DNA from: Sphingobium faniae
GTDB taxonomy: Bacteria; Pseudomonadota; Alphaproteobacteria; Sphingomonadales; Sphingomonadaceae
DNA length: 56,309 nt
Reading direction: 5' to 3'
Assembly (NCBI GenBank): GCA_900100475.1
Contig: FMTU01000018.1
Location: 1 to 56,309, forward strand
Position 1 is the first letter of the stretch, and the number at the start of each line of letters is the position of its first letter. Positions 18,607 to 29,546 of this stretch are shown here, in pieces. The position numbers and the translations under genes were made by a program. Under the pieces are notes generated by a model. That model did not search any database and had not been told where the DNA came from. It saw nothing but the letters and a program-made list of their open reading frames with translations.

Positions 18607-19549
18607 GAACACTCCCGATCCCGATCAGGGCGAATCCCGCCCCCGCGTCGCGCTTATTGCCGGGCCTACCGCCAGCGGCAAGAGCGCGCTTGCCATCGCG
18701 CTGGCGCAAGCGGCGAACGGCACCGTCATCAATGCCGACGCGAGCCAGGTCTATGCCGACCTGCAAATCCTCTCCGCTCGCCCCGGCGCGCAGGAGATGG
18801 CGCAGGCCCCCCACCGCCTGTTCGGCTACATCGACGGCGCACAGGCCTGCACCGCCGCCCGCTGGGCCGTCGAAGCGCGCGCGGAGATCGGCCGCGCCCA
18901 TGCGGAAGGCCGCCTGCCCATCCTCGTCGGCGGCACGGGCCTTTATATCCGCACCCTGCTCGACGGCATCGCTCCGGTGCCCGACATAGACCCCGCCATC
19001 CGGCAGGTCGTCCGCGCGCTCCCGGTGGCAGCAGCGCACGCCGCCTTGACCCGCGAAGACCCGCGGGCCGCCGCCCGCCTCGCGCCCGCCGACGCCACCC
19101 GCGTCGCCCGCGCGCTGGAAGTGGTCCGCTCGACCGGCAAGCCCCTCTCCCAATGGCAGAAGCACAAGAGCGGCGGCATCGGCGACAGCATCCGCCTGTC
19201 CCCCCTCATCCTCCTGCCTCCGCGCGACTGGCTCATCGCCCGCTGCGACCTGCGTTTCGGGCAGATGGTGGAAACCGGCGCGGTCGACGAAGTGCAGGTC
19301 CTCCTTGCCCGCGACCTCTCCCCCGACCTCCCCGTCATGCGCGCCATCGGCGTCCCCGAAATCGGCGCATGGCTCGCCGGACAGATCGACCGCGACACCA
19401 TGCTCGAACGGGGTCGCATCGCCACCCGCCAATATGCCAAACGCCAATATACCTGGTTCTCCCGCCAGCCTCCCGCAGACTGGCGCCGCGAAACGAGACA
19501 GATTAATACCGAAATAATCGCAGAATTGATAAGAATATTACAACACTGA
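18605..19549 (+). CDS. miaA: tRNA dimethylallyltransferase
   Basis: The 314-residue enzyme adds an isopentenyl group to A37 of tRNAs that read UNN codons. The P-loop GPTASGKS (about residues 18-25), [24 protein letters not shown] and PLSQWQ are characteristic. The start codon overlaps the divergent serB start, so its upstream signals lie within serB. The 3' end is noticeably AT-rich, running into the ilvB promoter region. The gene is complete and no hfq gene follows. Confidence 0.96.
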   Translation: MNTPDPDQGESRPRVALIAGPTASGKSALAIALAQAANGTVINADASQVYADLQILSARPGAQEMAQAPHRLFGYIDGAQACTAARWAVEARAEIGRAHAEGRLPILVGGTGLYIRTLLDGIAPVPDIDPAIRQVVRALPVAAAHAALTREDPRAAARLAPADATRVARALEVVRSTGKPLSQWQKHKSGGIGDSIRLSPLILLPPRDWLIARCDLRFGQMVETGAVDEVQVLLARDLSPDLPVMRAIGVPEIGAWLAGQIDRDTMLERGRIATRQYAKRQYTWFSRQPPADWRRETRQINTEIIAELIRILQH

Positions 19550-19552
19550 CTG

Positions 19553-19581
19553 TTGACTTGCCATTTTATATCCAATAGAGG
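19553..19581 (+). promoter_or_regulatory. Possible promoter of the ilvB operon
   Basis: TTGACT at 19553-19558 is a good -35 hexamer, and the 19500-19580 stretch is unusually AT-rich for this genome. The -10 at standard spacing (TAGAGG, 19576) is poor, so the assignment is weak. No branched-chain-rich leader peptide was found here. Confidence 0.3.
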
Positions 19582-19649
19582 CCCCATCTTGCCTTTGCCG
19601 CCCACCCGGCGCAAAGGGCATGGCCTGCACGCAAGGGAAGGATTTCATC

Positions 19650-21398
19650 GTGGCCGAAAAGAGCGGCGCGGACATTCTGGTTGAATGCCTCATTGATCTG
19701 GGCGTCGAAGTCGTGTTCGGCTATCCGGGCGGCGCGGTGCTGCCTATCTATGACGCGCTCTTCGACCATCCAAAGATCCGTCACGTCCTCGTCCGCCACG
19801 AACAGGGCGCGACGCATATGGCGGAAGGCTATGCGCGTTCCACCGGCAAGCCCGGCGTCGTGCTCGTTACCTCCGGCCCCGGCGCGACCAACGCCGTCAC
19901 CGGCATCACCGACGCGCTGATGGATTCGATCCCCCTGGTCGTCCTGACGGGTCAGGTCGCGACGCAGTTGATCGGCACCGACGCCTTTCAGGAAGCCGAC
20001 ACCATCGGCATCACGCGCCACTGCACCAAGCATAATTATCTGGTGAAAGACCCCGCGAAGCTGGCGGGCGTCATCCATGAGGCGTTCCATATCGCCACCA
20101 CCGGCCGCCCCGGCCCGGTCGTCGTCGACATTCCCAAGAATGTCCAGGTCGCGACCGCGCCTTATAAAAAGCCCGAAGCGTTCGAACATGCCAGCTACCG
20201 CCCGCAGATCAAGGCGGACGCGCAGGCCATCGACATGGCCGTCGAAATGCTGGCGGCGGCGGAGCGCCCGATCCTCTATAGCGGCGGCGGCGTCATCAAT
20301 TCGGGGCCCGAAGCCACGCGCCTGCTGCGCGAACTGGCGGAGATCACCGGCGCGCCTGTCACCTCGACGCTGATGGGCCTTGGCGCCTTTCCCGCTTCCT
20401 CGCCGCAATGGCTGGGGATGGTGGGGATGCACGGCACCTATGAATCCAACTGGGCGATGAATCAGGCGGACCTGATCGTCTGCATCGGCGCGCGCTTCGA
20501 CGACCGCGTGACCGGCCGGCTCGACGCGTTCGCGCCCAACAGCCGCAAGGTCCATATCGACATCGACCGCAGTTCGATCAACAAGACGGTGGAGGTCGAC
20601 CTGCCCATCGTCGCGGACGTGGGCAGCGCCATGGCCGACATGATCGCGCTGTGGAAGTCGCGCAACCACCGCAAGGCGGACCTGTCCGCATGGTGGAAGC
20701 GCATCGACGGCTGGCGCGAAAAGCAGAGCCTCGCCTATCCCGACAGTCGGGAGGAGATCATGCCGCAGGAAGCGATCGCCCAGCTCTACAAGGCGACCCG
20801 CGGCGCGAAGGATGTCATCATCACCACCGAAGTCGGCCAGCACCAGATGTGGGCGGCGCAGCATTTCGGCTTCGACGCGCCGAACAAATGGCTGACCTCC
20901 GGGGGCCTGGGCACCATGGGCTATGGCTTCCCGGCCGCCATCGGCGCGCAGATCGGCAATCCCGACAGCCTCGTCATCTGCGTGGCGGGCGACGCGTCGG
21001 TGCAGATGAACATTCAGGAAATGGGCACCGCCAGCCAGTATCGCACGCCGGTCAAGCTCTTCATCCTCAACAATGAATATATGGGCATGGTCCGCCAGTG
21101 GCAGGAACTGACCTATGAAAGCCGCTATTCCAACAGCTATTCGGACAGTCTTCCCGATTTCGTGAAGCTGGCGGAGGCTTATGGCTGGACCGGCATCCGC
21201 ATCGAAGGGCCACAGGAACTGGAAGCGGGCATCCGCCAGATGATCGACACGCCCGGCCCGGTGATGGTGGACTGCCGCGTGGCGAAGCTGTCCAACTGCT
21301 TCCCGATGATTCCGTCGGGCGCGGCCCATACCGATATGCTGCTTGATCCCAGCCAGGTGTCGGGCAGCCTGTCGGACGAGGCGAAGGCGCTGGTGTGA
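19650..21398 (+). CDS. ilvB: Acetolactate synthase, large (catalytic) subunit
   Basis: The ThDP-dependent enzyme makes acetolactate and acetohydroxybutyrate, the first common step of valine, leucine and isoleucine synthesis. Motifs: FGYPGGAVLPIYDAL, RHEQGATHMAEGYAR with the catalytic Glu, the FAD-binding middle, and the ThDP/Mg site GDASVQMN...NNEYMGMV. About 582 residues, the usual size. A GTG at 19650 with GGAAGG about 8 bases upstream is preferred; an ATG at 19620 would add ten residues. It leads an operon with a small unknown gene, ilvN and ilvC. Confidence 0.96.
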   Translation: MAEKSGADILVECLIDLGVEVVFGYPGGAVLPIYDALFDHPKIRHVLVRHEQGATHMAEGYARSTGKPGVVLVTSGPGATNAVTGITDALMDSIPLVVLTGQVATQLIGTDAFQEADTIGITRHCTKHNYLVKDPAKLAGVIHEAFHIATTGRPGPVVVDIPKNVQVATAPYKKPEAFEHASYRPQIKADAQAIDMAVEMLAAAERPILYSGGGVINSGPEATRLLRELAEITGAPVTSTLMGLGAFPASSPQWLGMVGMHGTYESNWAMNQADLIVCIGARFDDRVTGRLDAFAPNSRKVHIDIDRSSINKTVEVDLPIVADVGSAMADMIALWKSRNHRKADLSAWWKRIDGWREKQSLAYPDSREEIMPQEAIAQLYKATRGAKDVIITTEVGQHQMWAAQHFGFDAPNKWLTSGGLGTMGYGFPAAIGAQIGNPDSLVICVAGDASVQMNIQEMGTASQYRTPVKLFILNNEYMGMVRQWQELTYESRYSNSYSDSLPDFVKLAEAYGWTGIRIEGPQELEAGIRQMIDTPGPVMVDCRVAKLSNCFPMIPSGAAHTDMLLDPSQVSGSLSDEAKALV

Positions 21399-21408
21399 AA
21401 GGCCTGAT

Positions 21409-21761
21409 GTGACCGGGCATCTCAAGCTCCGCATCCATGTGAGCGAACCGTGGGATTTCGAAAGGATCGCGCAATCGGCCGACCTCAGCGGCTGGACCGT
21501 CGATCATGCCGACCCGGAAAATGAGGAATGGGAAGTGCATCTGGACGAAGGGTTCGATTTCCACGGACGCCGCATCGCCCGCCTTCTGGCCGGGCCGCGC
21601 TATGTGGGCGAGCATCTGACGCGGATGTTCGACGCGGTGGCGGGCTTCCCGGTCCGCCTCGCCTATCGCAGCGACGGGGCATGGCAATATGCCTTCGCGG
21701 GCATGATCTCGCAGCGCCATGAGCGCAAGCAAGAAGAACCGGACAACGGGGCAACCATCTG

Positions 21762-21762
<1 letters not shown>
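21409..21762 (+). CDS. Unknown small protein inside the ilv operon, 117 aa
   Basis: A GTG at 21409 follows AAAGG at good spacing, 10 bases after the ilvB stop; the TGA overlaps the ATG of ilvN (TGATG). The product is soluble and acidic, with an ordered alternating pattern (LKLRIHVSEPWDFERIA, EEWEVHLDEGFDFHGR, LAYRSDGAWQYAFAGMI) suggestive of a compact alpha/beta fold. I cannot place it in a family. Its position between the catalytic and regulatory subunits of acetolactate synthase suggests a role in, or co-regulation with, branched-chain synthesis; that is inference. Confidence 0.75.
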
Positions 21763-23373
<1,611 letters not shown>

Positions 23374-23422
23374 GCCGGTTTGCAGGAACGATCCGTTTCC
23401 GCTTTCTCTACTGGACTCGCAG

Positions 23423-23455
23423 GGGGCGCGGCCTATTCTGGCCGCGCCCCTTGAA
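23423..23455 (+). terminator. Terminator after ilvC
   Basis: GGGGCGCGGCC (23423-23433) pairs with GGCCGCGCCCC (23440-23450) over a 6-base loop, followed by TTGAA. It separates ilvC from the YceI gene, whose ribosome-binding site follows shortly. Confidence 0.75.
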
Positions 23456-23474
23456 CATTTGGAGAGCTTGCGAA

Positions 23475-24095
23475 ATGCGGAAATATCTGATCCCTGCCGC
23501 CGCGCTGGTTGCGCTGGCCGGAGGCACCGTCGTCGTCGCGCAGCAGATGCCCGCCGCCCCCGGTACGGAAGACGTGTCGAAAGTCACCGGCGGCACCTAT
23601 GCGATCGACCCCGGACACACCCAGATCGTTTTCGCCTATGATCATATGGGCTTCAGCAATAATCTGGGCATCATCGCCCAACCCACCGGCACGCTGACGC
23701 TCGATCCCAAAAATCCGTCCGCCGCGAAGGTTTCGGTGGAAATCCCCATCGCCCACCTCAAGACCGGCGTCGCCGATCTCGACACGCACCTCATGAAGCC
23801 GGAATTTTTCGACAGCGCGAAATTCCCGAAGGCGACCTTCGTGTCGACCGGCGTGAAGATTGATGGCGACGATGCCGAGATCACCGGCAACCTCACCATC
23901 AAGGGCATCACCAAGCCCGTGACGCTGGACGCGGATTTCTACGGCGCGGGCATACAACCGATGTCGAAGAAGGAAAATATCGGCTTCAACGCGACGACCA
24001 CCGTCAAGCGCAGCGACTTCGGCATGACCTACGGCGTGCCGATGGTCGGCGACACGATCGAACTGAAAATCATCGCCGCATTCGAAAAGCAATAG
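23475..24095 (+). CDS. YceI-family periplasmic lipocalin-like protein (1)
   Basis: The 206-residue protein has a Sec signal peptide (MRKYLIPAAALVALAGG...) and a YceI domain beginning TYAIDPGHTQIVFAYDHMGF and ending in IELKIIAAFEK. YceI proteins form an extended beta-barrel that binds isoprenoid-type lipids in the periplasm; the exact role varies. GGAGAG lies 8 bases before the ATG at 23475. A second YceI gene starts 5 bases after the stop, so the two form a tandem pair. Confidence 0.92.
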   Translation: MRKYLIPAAALVALAGGTVVVAQQMPAAPGTEDVSKVTGGTYAIDPGHTQIVFAYDHMGFSNNLGIIAQPTGTLTLDPKNPSAAKVSVEIPIAHLKTGVADLDTHLMKPEFFDSAKFPKATFVSTGVKIDGDDAEITGNLTIKGITKPVTLDADFYGAGIQPMSKKENIGFNATTTVKRSDFGMTYGVPMVGDTIELKIIAAFEKQ

Positions 24096-24100
24096 GGGCC

Positions 24101-24712
24101 ATGTGGACGCTCCCGGCGCGCGTGGCGGCATGTCTCTCCATGCTGCTGCTCGTCCCGGCGGCGTCCGCTCCCACGGCCGGGCTGGGCCAGCCCCCCTATC
24201 CGCCTGGCGCCTATGAAGTCGACTCCCGGCGCACCAGGGTCCACTTTCAGGTAAAGTCGCTGTTCGGCGGCTATCAGGGCGATTTCCTTGAGCCGACCGG
24301 CACCGTCACCATCGACCCGCGCCGCCCGAATCGTGCGGACATCGACATCAGCTTCCCGGTCAGCAGCCTCACCACCGGGGACGCCTCCACCGACCAGATG
24401 CTAAAGGGCGGCAGCTTCTTCGACATGGAGCATTATCCCGCCATCCGTTTCGCCGCGAACGACGCGCTCATCGGGCAGAGCGATCTGCTGACGGTCAACG
24501 GCCAGCTCACCATGCATGGCAGGACGCGAACCATCGCCATCGCCGCGCGCCTGGCCGGGCTTGATCCCGATATCCTTTCCGACGCAAGGCCGACCTTACG
24601 CTTCATCGGCGCGGCGTCCGTCAAGCGCAGCCAGTTCGGCATGGGCTTTGGCCGTCCCTTCGTCGCGAACCGCGTGGACCTTTCCATCGACGCGACATTC
24701 CGCCAGCTTTGA
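24101..24712 (+). CDS. YceI-family periplasmic lipocalin-like protein (2)
   Basis: The 203-residue paralogue of the preceding gene has its own signal peptide (ending near AASA) and a YceI domain (AYEVDSRRTRVHFQVKSLFGG ... SIDATFRQL). Sequence identity with its neighbour is low, so the duplication is old or the two were brought together. It ends about 45 bases before the leuA leader. Confidence 0.9.
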   Translation: MWTLPARVAACLSMLLLVPAASAPTAGLGQPPYPPGAYEVDSRRTRVHFQVKSLFGGYQGDFLEPTGTVTIDPRRPNRADIDISFPVSSLTTGDASTDQMLKGGSFFDMEHYPAIRFAANDALIGQSDLLTVNGQLTMHGRTRTIAIAARLAGLDPDILSDARPTLRFIGAASVKRSQFGMGFGRPFVANRVDLSIDATFRQL

Positions 24713-24757
24713 GTCGCCCCGCAAGAATCGGCTGGACGGAACGGGACAAATCGGGTT

Positions 24758-24817
24758 ATGGCTTTCCCCATGAAGCAGCGCGCGCTCCTTTCCCTGCTAC
24801 GACTTACACGCCCTTAG
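24758..24817 (+). CDS. Putative leucine-rich leader peptide of leuA
   Basis: A 19-codon frame encodes [19 protein letters not shown]; an internal ATG at 24770 would give 15 codons. Five of seven consecutive codons are leucine, using CTC, CTT, CTG, CTA and CTT. The TAG stop (24815-24817) lies inside a hairpin. This is the classical pattern of amino-acid attenuator leaders, and it stands upstream of the leucine-specific gene leuA. The ribosome-binding site is weak (GGGA about 11 bases before 24758). Too short for normal gene calling, so function rests on pattern and position. Confidence 0.65.
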   Translation: MAFPMKQRALLSLLRLTRP

Positions 24818-24871
24818 GCGTGATATTTGTGCTGCCCGCCATTTGCAGGGCGCATCAAGACGCCTAAGGGC
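24807..24871 (+). promoter_or_regulatory. leuA leader RNA with competing stems (attenuator-like)
   Basis: CACGCC-CTTA-GGCGTG (24807-24822) folds on itself and contains the leader-peptide stop. The same segment, GCCCTTAGGCGT (24810-24821), is also perfectly complementary over 12 bases to ACGCCTAAGGGC (24860-24871), and a smaller GCCC/GGGC stem lies between. Mutually exclusive pairing that depends on the ribosome position is the expected mechanism. A classical U-tract terminator is not obvious, so the output step is uncertain. Confidence 0.6.
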
Positions 24872-24920
24872 ACCTTCACAGATCCAGTCGTTCCACCGGG
24901 CGCGCGGCAATCGCGTCCGT

Positions 24921-26618
24921 ATGCAGAAAAGTAGCTTTCCGATGATGCTGACCGATCCTTCCGCCAAATATCGCGCCTTCCCGCAAGTCGACCTGCCCGA
25001 CCGCCAGTGGCCCAGCCGCGTCATCACCGCGCCGCCGCGCTGGCTCTCGACCGATCTGCGCGACGGCAACCAGTCGCTGATCGACCCGATGAACGCGGAA
25101 AAGAAAACGCGCTTCTTCGACCTGCTCGTGAAGGTCGGCGTCAAGGAGATCGAGGTCGGCTTCCCCTCGGCGGGCGCGACCGAGTTCGACTTCATCCAGG
25201 ATCTGGTCCGTTCGGGCCGCATCCCGGCGGACGTGACTCCGCAGGTGCTGACGCAGGCGCGCGACGACCTGATCGCGACGACGTTCGAATCGCTGCGCGG
25301 GGCGGAGCGGGCCATCGTCCATGTTTACAACGCGATCTCGCCCGCATGGCGCCGTATCGTCTTCGGCATGGAACAGCCCGAAATCAAGGCGATCGCCGTC
25401 CACGCCGCCAAGCTGCTGCGCGACAATGCGGCGAAGCAACCCGACACCGACTGGCATTTCGAATATAGCCCCGAAACCTTTTCCACCGCCGAACTGGATT
25501 TCAGCCTGGAATGCTGCGAAGCGGTGATCGACATCCTCCAGCCGACGCCGGAGCGGCCGCTGATCCTGAACCTGCCCGCGACGGTCGAAGCGGCGACGCC
25601 CAATATCTACGCCGACCAGATCGAATGGTTTTGCCGCCATATTTCCCGGCGCGACAGCGTCGTCATCTCGCTGCATACCCATAATGACCGGGGCACCGGC
25701 GTCGCGGCGGCGGAACTGGGCATGATGGCGGGCGCGGATCGCGTCGAAGGCTGCCTGTTCGGCAATGGCGAGCGCACCGGCAATTGCGACATCGTGACCG
25801 TCGCGCTCAACATGTATTCGCAGGGGATCAACCCCGGCCTCGACTTTTCCGACATCGACGAGGTGATCCAGACGGTCGAATATTGCAACCAGTTGCCGGT
25901 CCATCCGCGCCATCCCTATGGCGGCGAACTGGTCTTCACGGCCTTTTCTGGCAGTCATCAGGATGCGATCAAGAAGGGGTTCGCCGCGCAGGAAGCGCGC
26001 AACGACGAAATCTGGGACGTGCCCTATCTGCCCATCGACCCCGCCGATCTGGGCCGCAATTATGAAGCGGTCATCCGCGTCAACTCGCAGTCCGGCAAGG
26101 GCGGCGTCGCCTGGGTCTTGCAGCAGGACAAGGGCCTCAAACTGCCCAAGCGGATGCAGGCCGATTTCTCGAAGGTCGTGCAGTCGCTGGCCGACGAAAG
26201 CAGCCGCGAACTCAACGCCGCCGATATCTGGATCGCGTTCGAAGATCATTACCGCCTGTCGGGCGAGCAATCCTATCGCCTGATCGACTATCATGAAGGC
26301 GGCGCGGCGGGCGACCGCATCTTCACCGGCAAGATCGCCTATCAGGGCGGCGAGCGTTCCATTTCCGGGCGCGGCAACGGCCTGCTCTCCTCGGTGCTGG
26401 CGGCGCTGCGCGACGAGTTCGGCGTTGATCTGGACATCGCCGACTATAGCGAGCACGCCATCGGCGCGGGCACGGACGTGGCGGCGGCGGCCTATGTCGA
26501 ATGCCGTACCTCCGATGGCCGCACAGTCTTCGGCATCGGCACGGACACGGACGTCGCGACTGCCTCGGTCCAGGCCGTCCTCTCCGCCGCCAACAGCGTG
26601 GCGGCGGCCCGCGCCTGA
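24921..26618 (+). CDS. leuA: 2-Isopropylmalate synthase
   Basis: The enzyme of about 565 residues catalyses the committed step of leucine synthesis from ketoisovalerate and acetyl-CoA. The DRE-TIM barrel motif [11 protein letters not shown], the [14 protein letters not shown] metal site, and a long C-terminal regulatory domain ([23 protein letters not shown]...) are present; length and start fit the LeuA type 2 group. An ATG at 24942 ([11 protein letters not shown]) is an alternative start that matches the family N terminus. Expression is probably controlled by the leader at 24758-24871. A 13-bp terminator stem follows. Confidence 0.96.
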   Translation: MQKSSFPMMLTDPSAKYRAFPQVDLPDRQWPSRVITAPPRWLSTDLRDGNQSLIDPMNAEKKTRFFDLLVKVGVKEIEVGFPSAGATEFDFIQDLVRSGRIPADVTPQVLTQARDDLIATTFESLRGAERAIVHVYNAISPAWRRIVFGMEQPEIKAIAVHAAKLLRDNAAKQPDTDWHFEYSPETFSTAELDFSLECCEAVIDILQPTPERPLILNLPATVEAATPNIYADQIEWFCRHISRRDSVVISLHTHNDRGTGVAAAELGMMAGADRVEGCLFGNGERTGNCDIVTVALNMYSQGINPGLDFSDIDEVIQTVEYCNQLPVHPRHPYGGELVFTAFSGSHQDAIKKGFAAQEARNDEIWDVPYLPIDPADLGRNYEAVIRVNSQSGKGGVAWVLQQDKGLKLPKRMQADFSKVVQSLADESSRELNAADIWIAFEDHYRLSGEQSYRLIDYHEGGAAGDRIFTGKIAYQGGERSISGRGNGLLSSVLAALRDEFGVDLDIADYSEHAIGAGTDVAAAAYVECRTSDGRTVFGIGTDTDVATASVQAVLSAANSVAAARA

Positions 26619-26637
26619 TCATTACGAAATCGAAACA

Positions 26638-26682
26638 ACATGGCGAGGGGCGGGAAAATCCTTTCCCCTCGCCATGTCATTC
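26638..26682. terminator. Bidirectional terminator between leuA and the M20 peptidase gene
   Basis: ACATGGCGAGGGG (26638-26650) pairs perfectly with CCCCTCGCCATGT (26665-26677). The two genes converge here with stops at 26618 and 26689, so the structure can serve both. Confidence 0.8.
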
Positions 26683-26688
26683 ATAATT

Positions 26689-28074
26689 TCATCGCGCCAG
26701 CGCCTTGACGATGCTCTCCCATTGCCTGAGCGCCCCCGGGATCCCGTCCACCGGCGCCCGCTCGTTCAATCCATGGGCAAAGCCGTCCTCCGCCCGCATG
26801 AACAGGCTCCCGACGCCATAGCTCGGCACGCCCAGCGCCCGGAAATACAGGCTGTCCGTCGCGCCCGCCGACATGCTCGGCACCACCGGAATCCCCGGAT
26901 AGCGCGCCGCGACCGCCGCCGTCACCGCCTCCATCACATCGGTCCGCAAGGGCGAGGCGTCGCTCGTCACCGGATCGCCCAGTGTCGTGAAACTCGCGCC
27001 TGAATCGTCCACCGCCTTCACCAGTTCCGCCTTCACCGCCTCCACGCTGACGCCCGGAAAGATGCGGCAATTGACGCTGACCTTCGCGCTTTGCGGCAGG
27101 GCGTTGAGGGCGTGCCCGGCCTGCGCCATGGTCGCGACACAGGTGGTCCGCACCTGCCCCACGAACTCCGGCCGCGCCGAAAGCAGGTCCGCCGCGTCCC
27201 TGTCCCCCGTCTCGGCATAGCGTTTCATCGCCGCGCCGATATCGCCGCCAATCCGGTCCGCCGACAGCCGCATCGACGCCTGTGTCAGTTCGTTCCGCAT
27301 CGGCGCGAAGCGATAGGCCGCGATCCGGTCGATCGCCTTCGCCAGCCGGTAGATCGGATTGCCCAGCGTCGGCGCGCTGGAATGACCGCCCGGATCGGTG
27401 AAGCCGATTTCGAAATCGGCATAGGTCTTTTCGGCCGCCTGCAACTGATACAGGACCGGCCTTCCCGCCTCGTCCAGCAACCCGCCGCCGCTGTCGCCGT
27501 TCAGCAGCAATTCGGCGTCCTTATATTTCGCCGCCAGCGCCCGCGTCGTCCGCATGTCGGTTTCTTCGTCCCCCGACAGCAGCAGGATGATCGTCCGGCG
27601 CGGTTTCCATCCTTCCTGCTTCAGCCCGGCGAGCGTCGCCACCATCATGGCGACGTCATATTTATTGTCCTCCGCGCCCCGCCCGAAAACATAGCCATTC
27701 TCCTCCACCGGCACGAACGGATCGCGTGCCCAGTCGGCCCGGTTCGCCGCGACCACATCCATATGGCCGATCATCAGCAGCGGTTTCAGATTCGGGTCCG
27801 TTCCCCGCATGGTCACCGCGAATGTCGCCGTTTCCCCGACCGGCGTGATCTCGATATCCTTGTCCCCGAATCCGGCATCCTGGAGGATGGAGGCATAATA
27901 GGCCGCCAGCTTCGGCACCTCGCCCGCGCCCGCCACCGTGCGGAACGCGACCGATTTCATCAGCACCGCCTTCGCAAGCACAGGATCGGGCGCCGCCATC
28001 GCGCCCTGCGGCACGGCCAGCGCGCCGCCCGCCAGCACCAACAAAGCTTTCCCCACGCGCTTCTTGCCGATCAT
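26689..28074 (-). CDS. M20/M28-type zinc metallopeptidase, exported
   Basis: The 461-residue protein has a signal peptide (MIGKKRVGKALLVLAGG..., cleavage near AMAA) and an M20 peptidase fold. Metal and catalytic residues are visible in GHMDVVAA, RGAEDNKYD, SGDEETD, DSGG and the C-terminal AHGLNER; the inserted dimerisation domain lies between. It probably trims peptides or acylated amino acids in the periplasm. GGGAGG precedes the ATG at 28074 by 5 bases; a longer open frame upstream is not needed. It is divergent from the symporter gene. Confidence 0.92.
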   Translation of the reverse strand: MIGKKRVGKALLVLAGGALAVPQGAMAAPDPVLAKAVLMKSVAFRTVAGAGEVPKLAAYYASILQDAGFGDKDIEITPVGETATFAVTMRGTDPNLKPLLMIGHMDVVAANRADWARDPFVPVEENGYVFGRGAEDNKYDVAMMVATLAGLKQEGWKPRRTIILLLSGDEETDMRTTRALAAKYKDAELLLNGDSGGGLLDEAGRPVLYQLQAAEKTYADFEIGFTDPGGHSSAPTLGNPIYRLAKAIDRIAAYRFAPMRNELTQASMRLSADRIGGDIGAAMKRYAETGDRDAADLLSARPEFVGQVRTTCVATMAQAGHALNALPQSAKVSVNCRIFPGVSVEAVKAELVKAVDDSGASFTTLGDPVTSDASPLRTDVMEAVTAAVAARYPGIPVVPSMSAGATDSLYFRALGVPSYGVGSLFMRAEDGFAHGLNERAPVDGIPGALRQWESIVKALAR

Positions 28075-28190
28075 CCCCGCCTCCCTCGTCCACCGATGTG
28101 TCACAGCCGGGCGTACAGGCCAATGCCCTTTGCGCTCCCTGAAAGAATTGTTTGCGCGCAATCGCCAAAGCCATGCCAATATAAACGCGC

Positions 28191-29498
28191 ATGATCCTTC
28201 CCTATCGTAGCTTCGGTTTTCAGGTGCTGGCCGGCATGGTCGTGGGCCTCGCCCTTGGCCTGATCGCGCGTCAGATCGGCGCGGGACCGGACGGCGGCCT
28301 CAACGGATTGGCGCAGGCGCTCCAGACCGTCGGGTCGATCTTCGTCGCCTTGCTGAAGGCCGTGGTGCCGCCGCTGGTCTTTGCCGCCATCGTCGCGTCC
28401 ATCGCCAATCTTCGCGCGCTCGACAATGCGGCGCGGTTGGCGGGGCAGACGCTGCTCTGGTTCGCGATCACCGCCCTGATCGCGGTCGTCATCGGCCTTG
28501 CCCTCGGCCTGCTCATTCAGCCCGGCGCGAGCCTGCACGGCGCGGCCCTGCCCATCGGCCACACCAGCACGCAAGGCAGTTGGCTGGACTTCCTCAAGGG
28601 CCTGATCCCCACCAACAGCCTCGCTCTCTCCGCCGACAGCAAGAGCGCGGACGGCGCCGTCACCACCACTCTTTCCTTCAACATCCTGCAACTGCTGGTC
28701 ATCTCCATCGCGGTCGGCCTCGCGACGCTCAAGATCGGGGACAAGGCCGAACCGTTCCTGGCCTTCAACCGATCCTTGCTGGCGGTGATCCGCGCGATCC
28801 TGGGCTGGATCATCCGCCTGACGCCCATAGGCTCGGCCGCGCTGATCGGCACGGCCATCGCGACCTATGGCTGGGATGCGCTGGCGCAACTGGGCACATT
28901 CGCCGCCGCCGTCTATATCGGCCTCGCGCTGGTGCTGTTGGTGGTCTATCCGGCGCTGCTCGTAGCGAACGGCCTCAAGCCCCTGTCCTTCTTCGCGAAG
29001 GCTTGGCCCGCGATCCAGCTTGGCTTCGTGTCCCGCTCCTCGGTCGGGACGTTGCCCGTCACCGAAGCCGTCACCGAACGCATGGGCGTCGAAAAAGCCT
29101 ATGCCGCCTTCGCCATCCCGCTTGCCTCCACCACCAAGATGGACGGATGCGCGTCCATCTATCCCGCGCTGGCGGCGATCTTCGTCGCGGGTTTCTACGG
29201 CATTCCCCTTCATGCCGTGGATTATGCGCTGATCGCCATCGTCTCGGTGATCGGATCGGCGGCGACGACGGGACTGACCGGCGCGGTCGTGATGCTGACG
29301 CTCACCCTTTCCACGCTCGGCCTGCCGCTGGAGGGCGTGGGGTTGCTGCTCGCCATCGACCCGATCCTCGACATGGGTCGCACCGCCATCAATGTCGCAG
29401 GGCAGGTGCTGGTCGCCACCGTCGTCGCCAAGCGGGAGGGGATATTGGACGAGAGCGCCTATTACGGAACCACAGAGCCCGCGCTGGACGCCGTCTGA
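28191..29498 (+). CDS. Dicarboxylate/amino-acid:cation symporter (DAACS family)
   Basis: The 435-residue inner-membrane protein shows the DAACS pattern: eight or so hydrophobic segments, the re-entrant loop with serine-rich SRSSVGTLPVTEAV, the PLASTTKMDG turn, and the substrate-site segment DPILDMGRTAINVAGQ in place of the usual NMDGT/NVTGD context. It should import glutamate, aspartate or C4-dicarboxylates with Na+ or H+; the substrate is not decided by sequence. It is divergent from an exported peptidase, so peptide breakdown and amino-acid uptake may be linked. Confidence 0.9.
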   Translation: MILPYRSFGFQVLAGMVVGLALGLIARQIGAGPDGGLNGLAQALQTVGSIFVALLKAVVPPLVFAAIVASIANLRALDNAARLAGQTLLWFAITALIAVVIGLALGLLIQPGASLHGAALPIGHTSTQGSWLDFLKGLIPTNSLALSADSKSADGAVTTTLSFNILQLLVISIAVGLATLKIGDKAEPFLAFNRSLLAVIRAILGWIIRLTPIGSAALIGTAIATYGWDALAQLGTFAAAVYIGLALVLLVVYPALLVANGLKPLSFFAKAWPAIQLGFVSRSSVGTLPVTEAVTERMGVEKAYAAFAIPLASTTKMDGCASIYPALAAIFVAGFYGIPLHAVDYALIAIVSVIGSAATTGLTGAVVMLTLTLSTLGLPLEGVGLLLAIDPILDMGRTAINVAGQVLVATVVAKREGILDESAYYGTTEPALDAV

Positions 29499-29546
29499 CC
29501 GTCTTGATCGTTGCAGGAAAGGCGAAAATCGCCCAGTGGGACCGGC

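Noticed and set aside
19550..19649. A branched-chain-rich leader peptide before ilvB
   Set aside because: The short frames here lack runs of Ile, Leu or Val codons and no competing stems were found.
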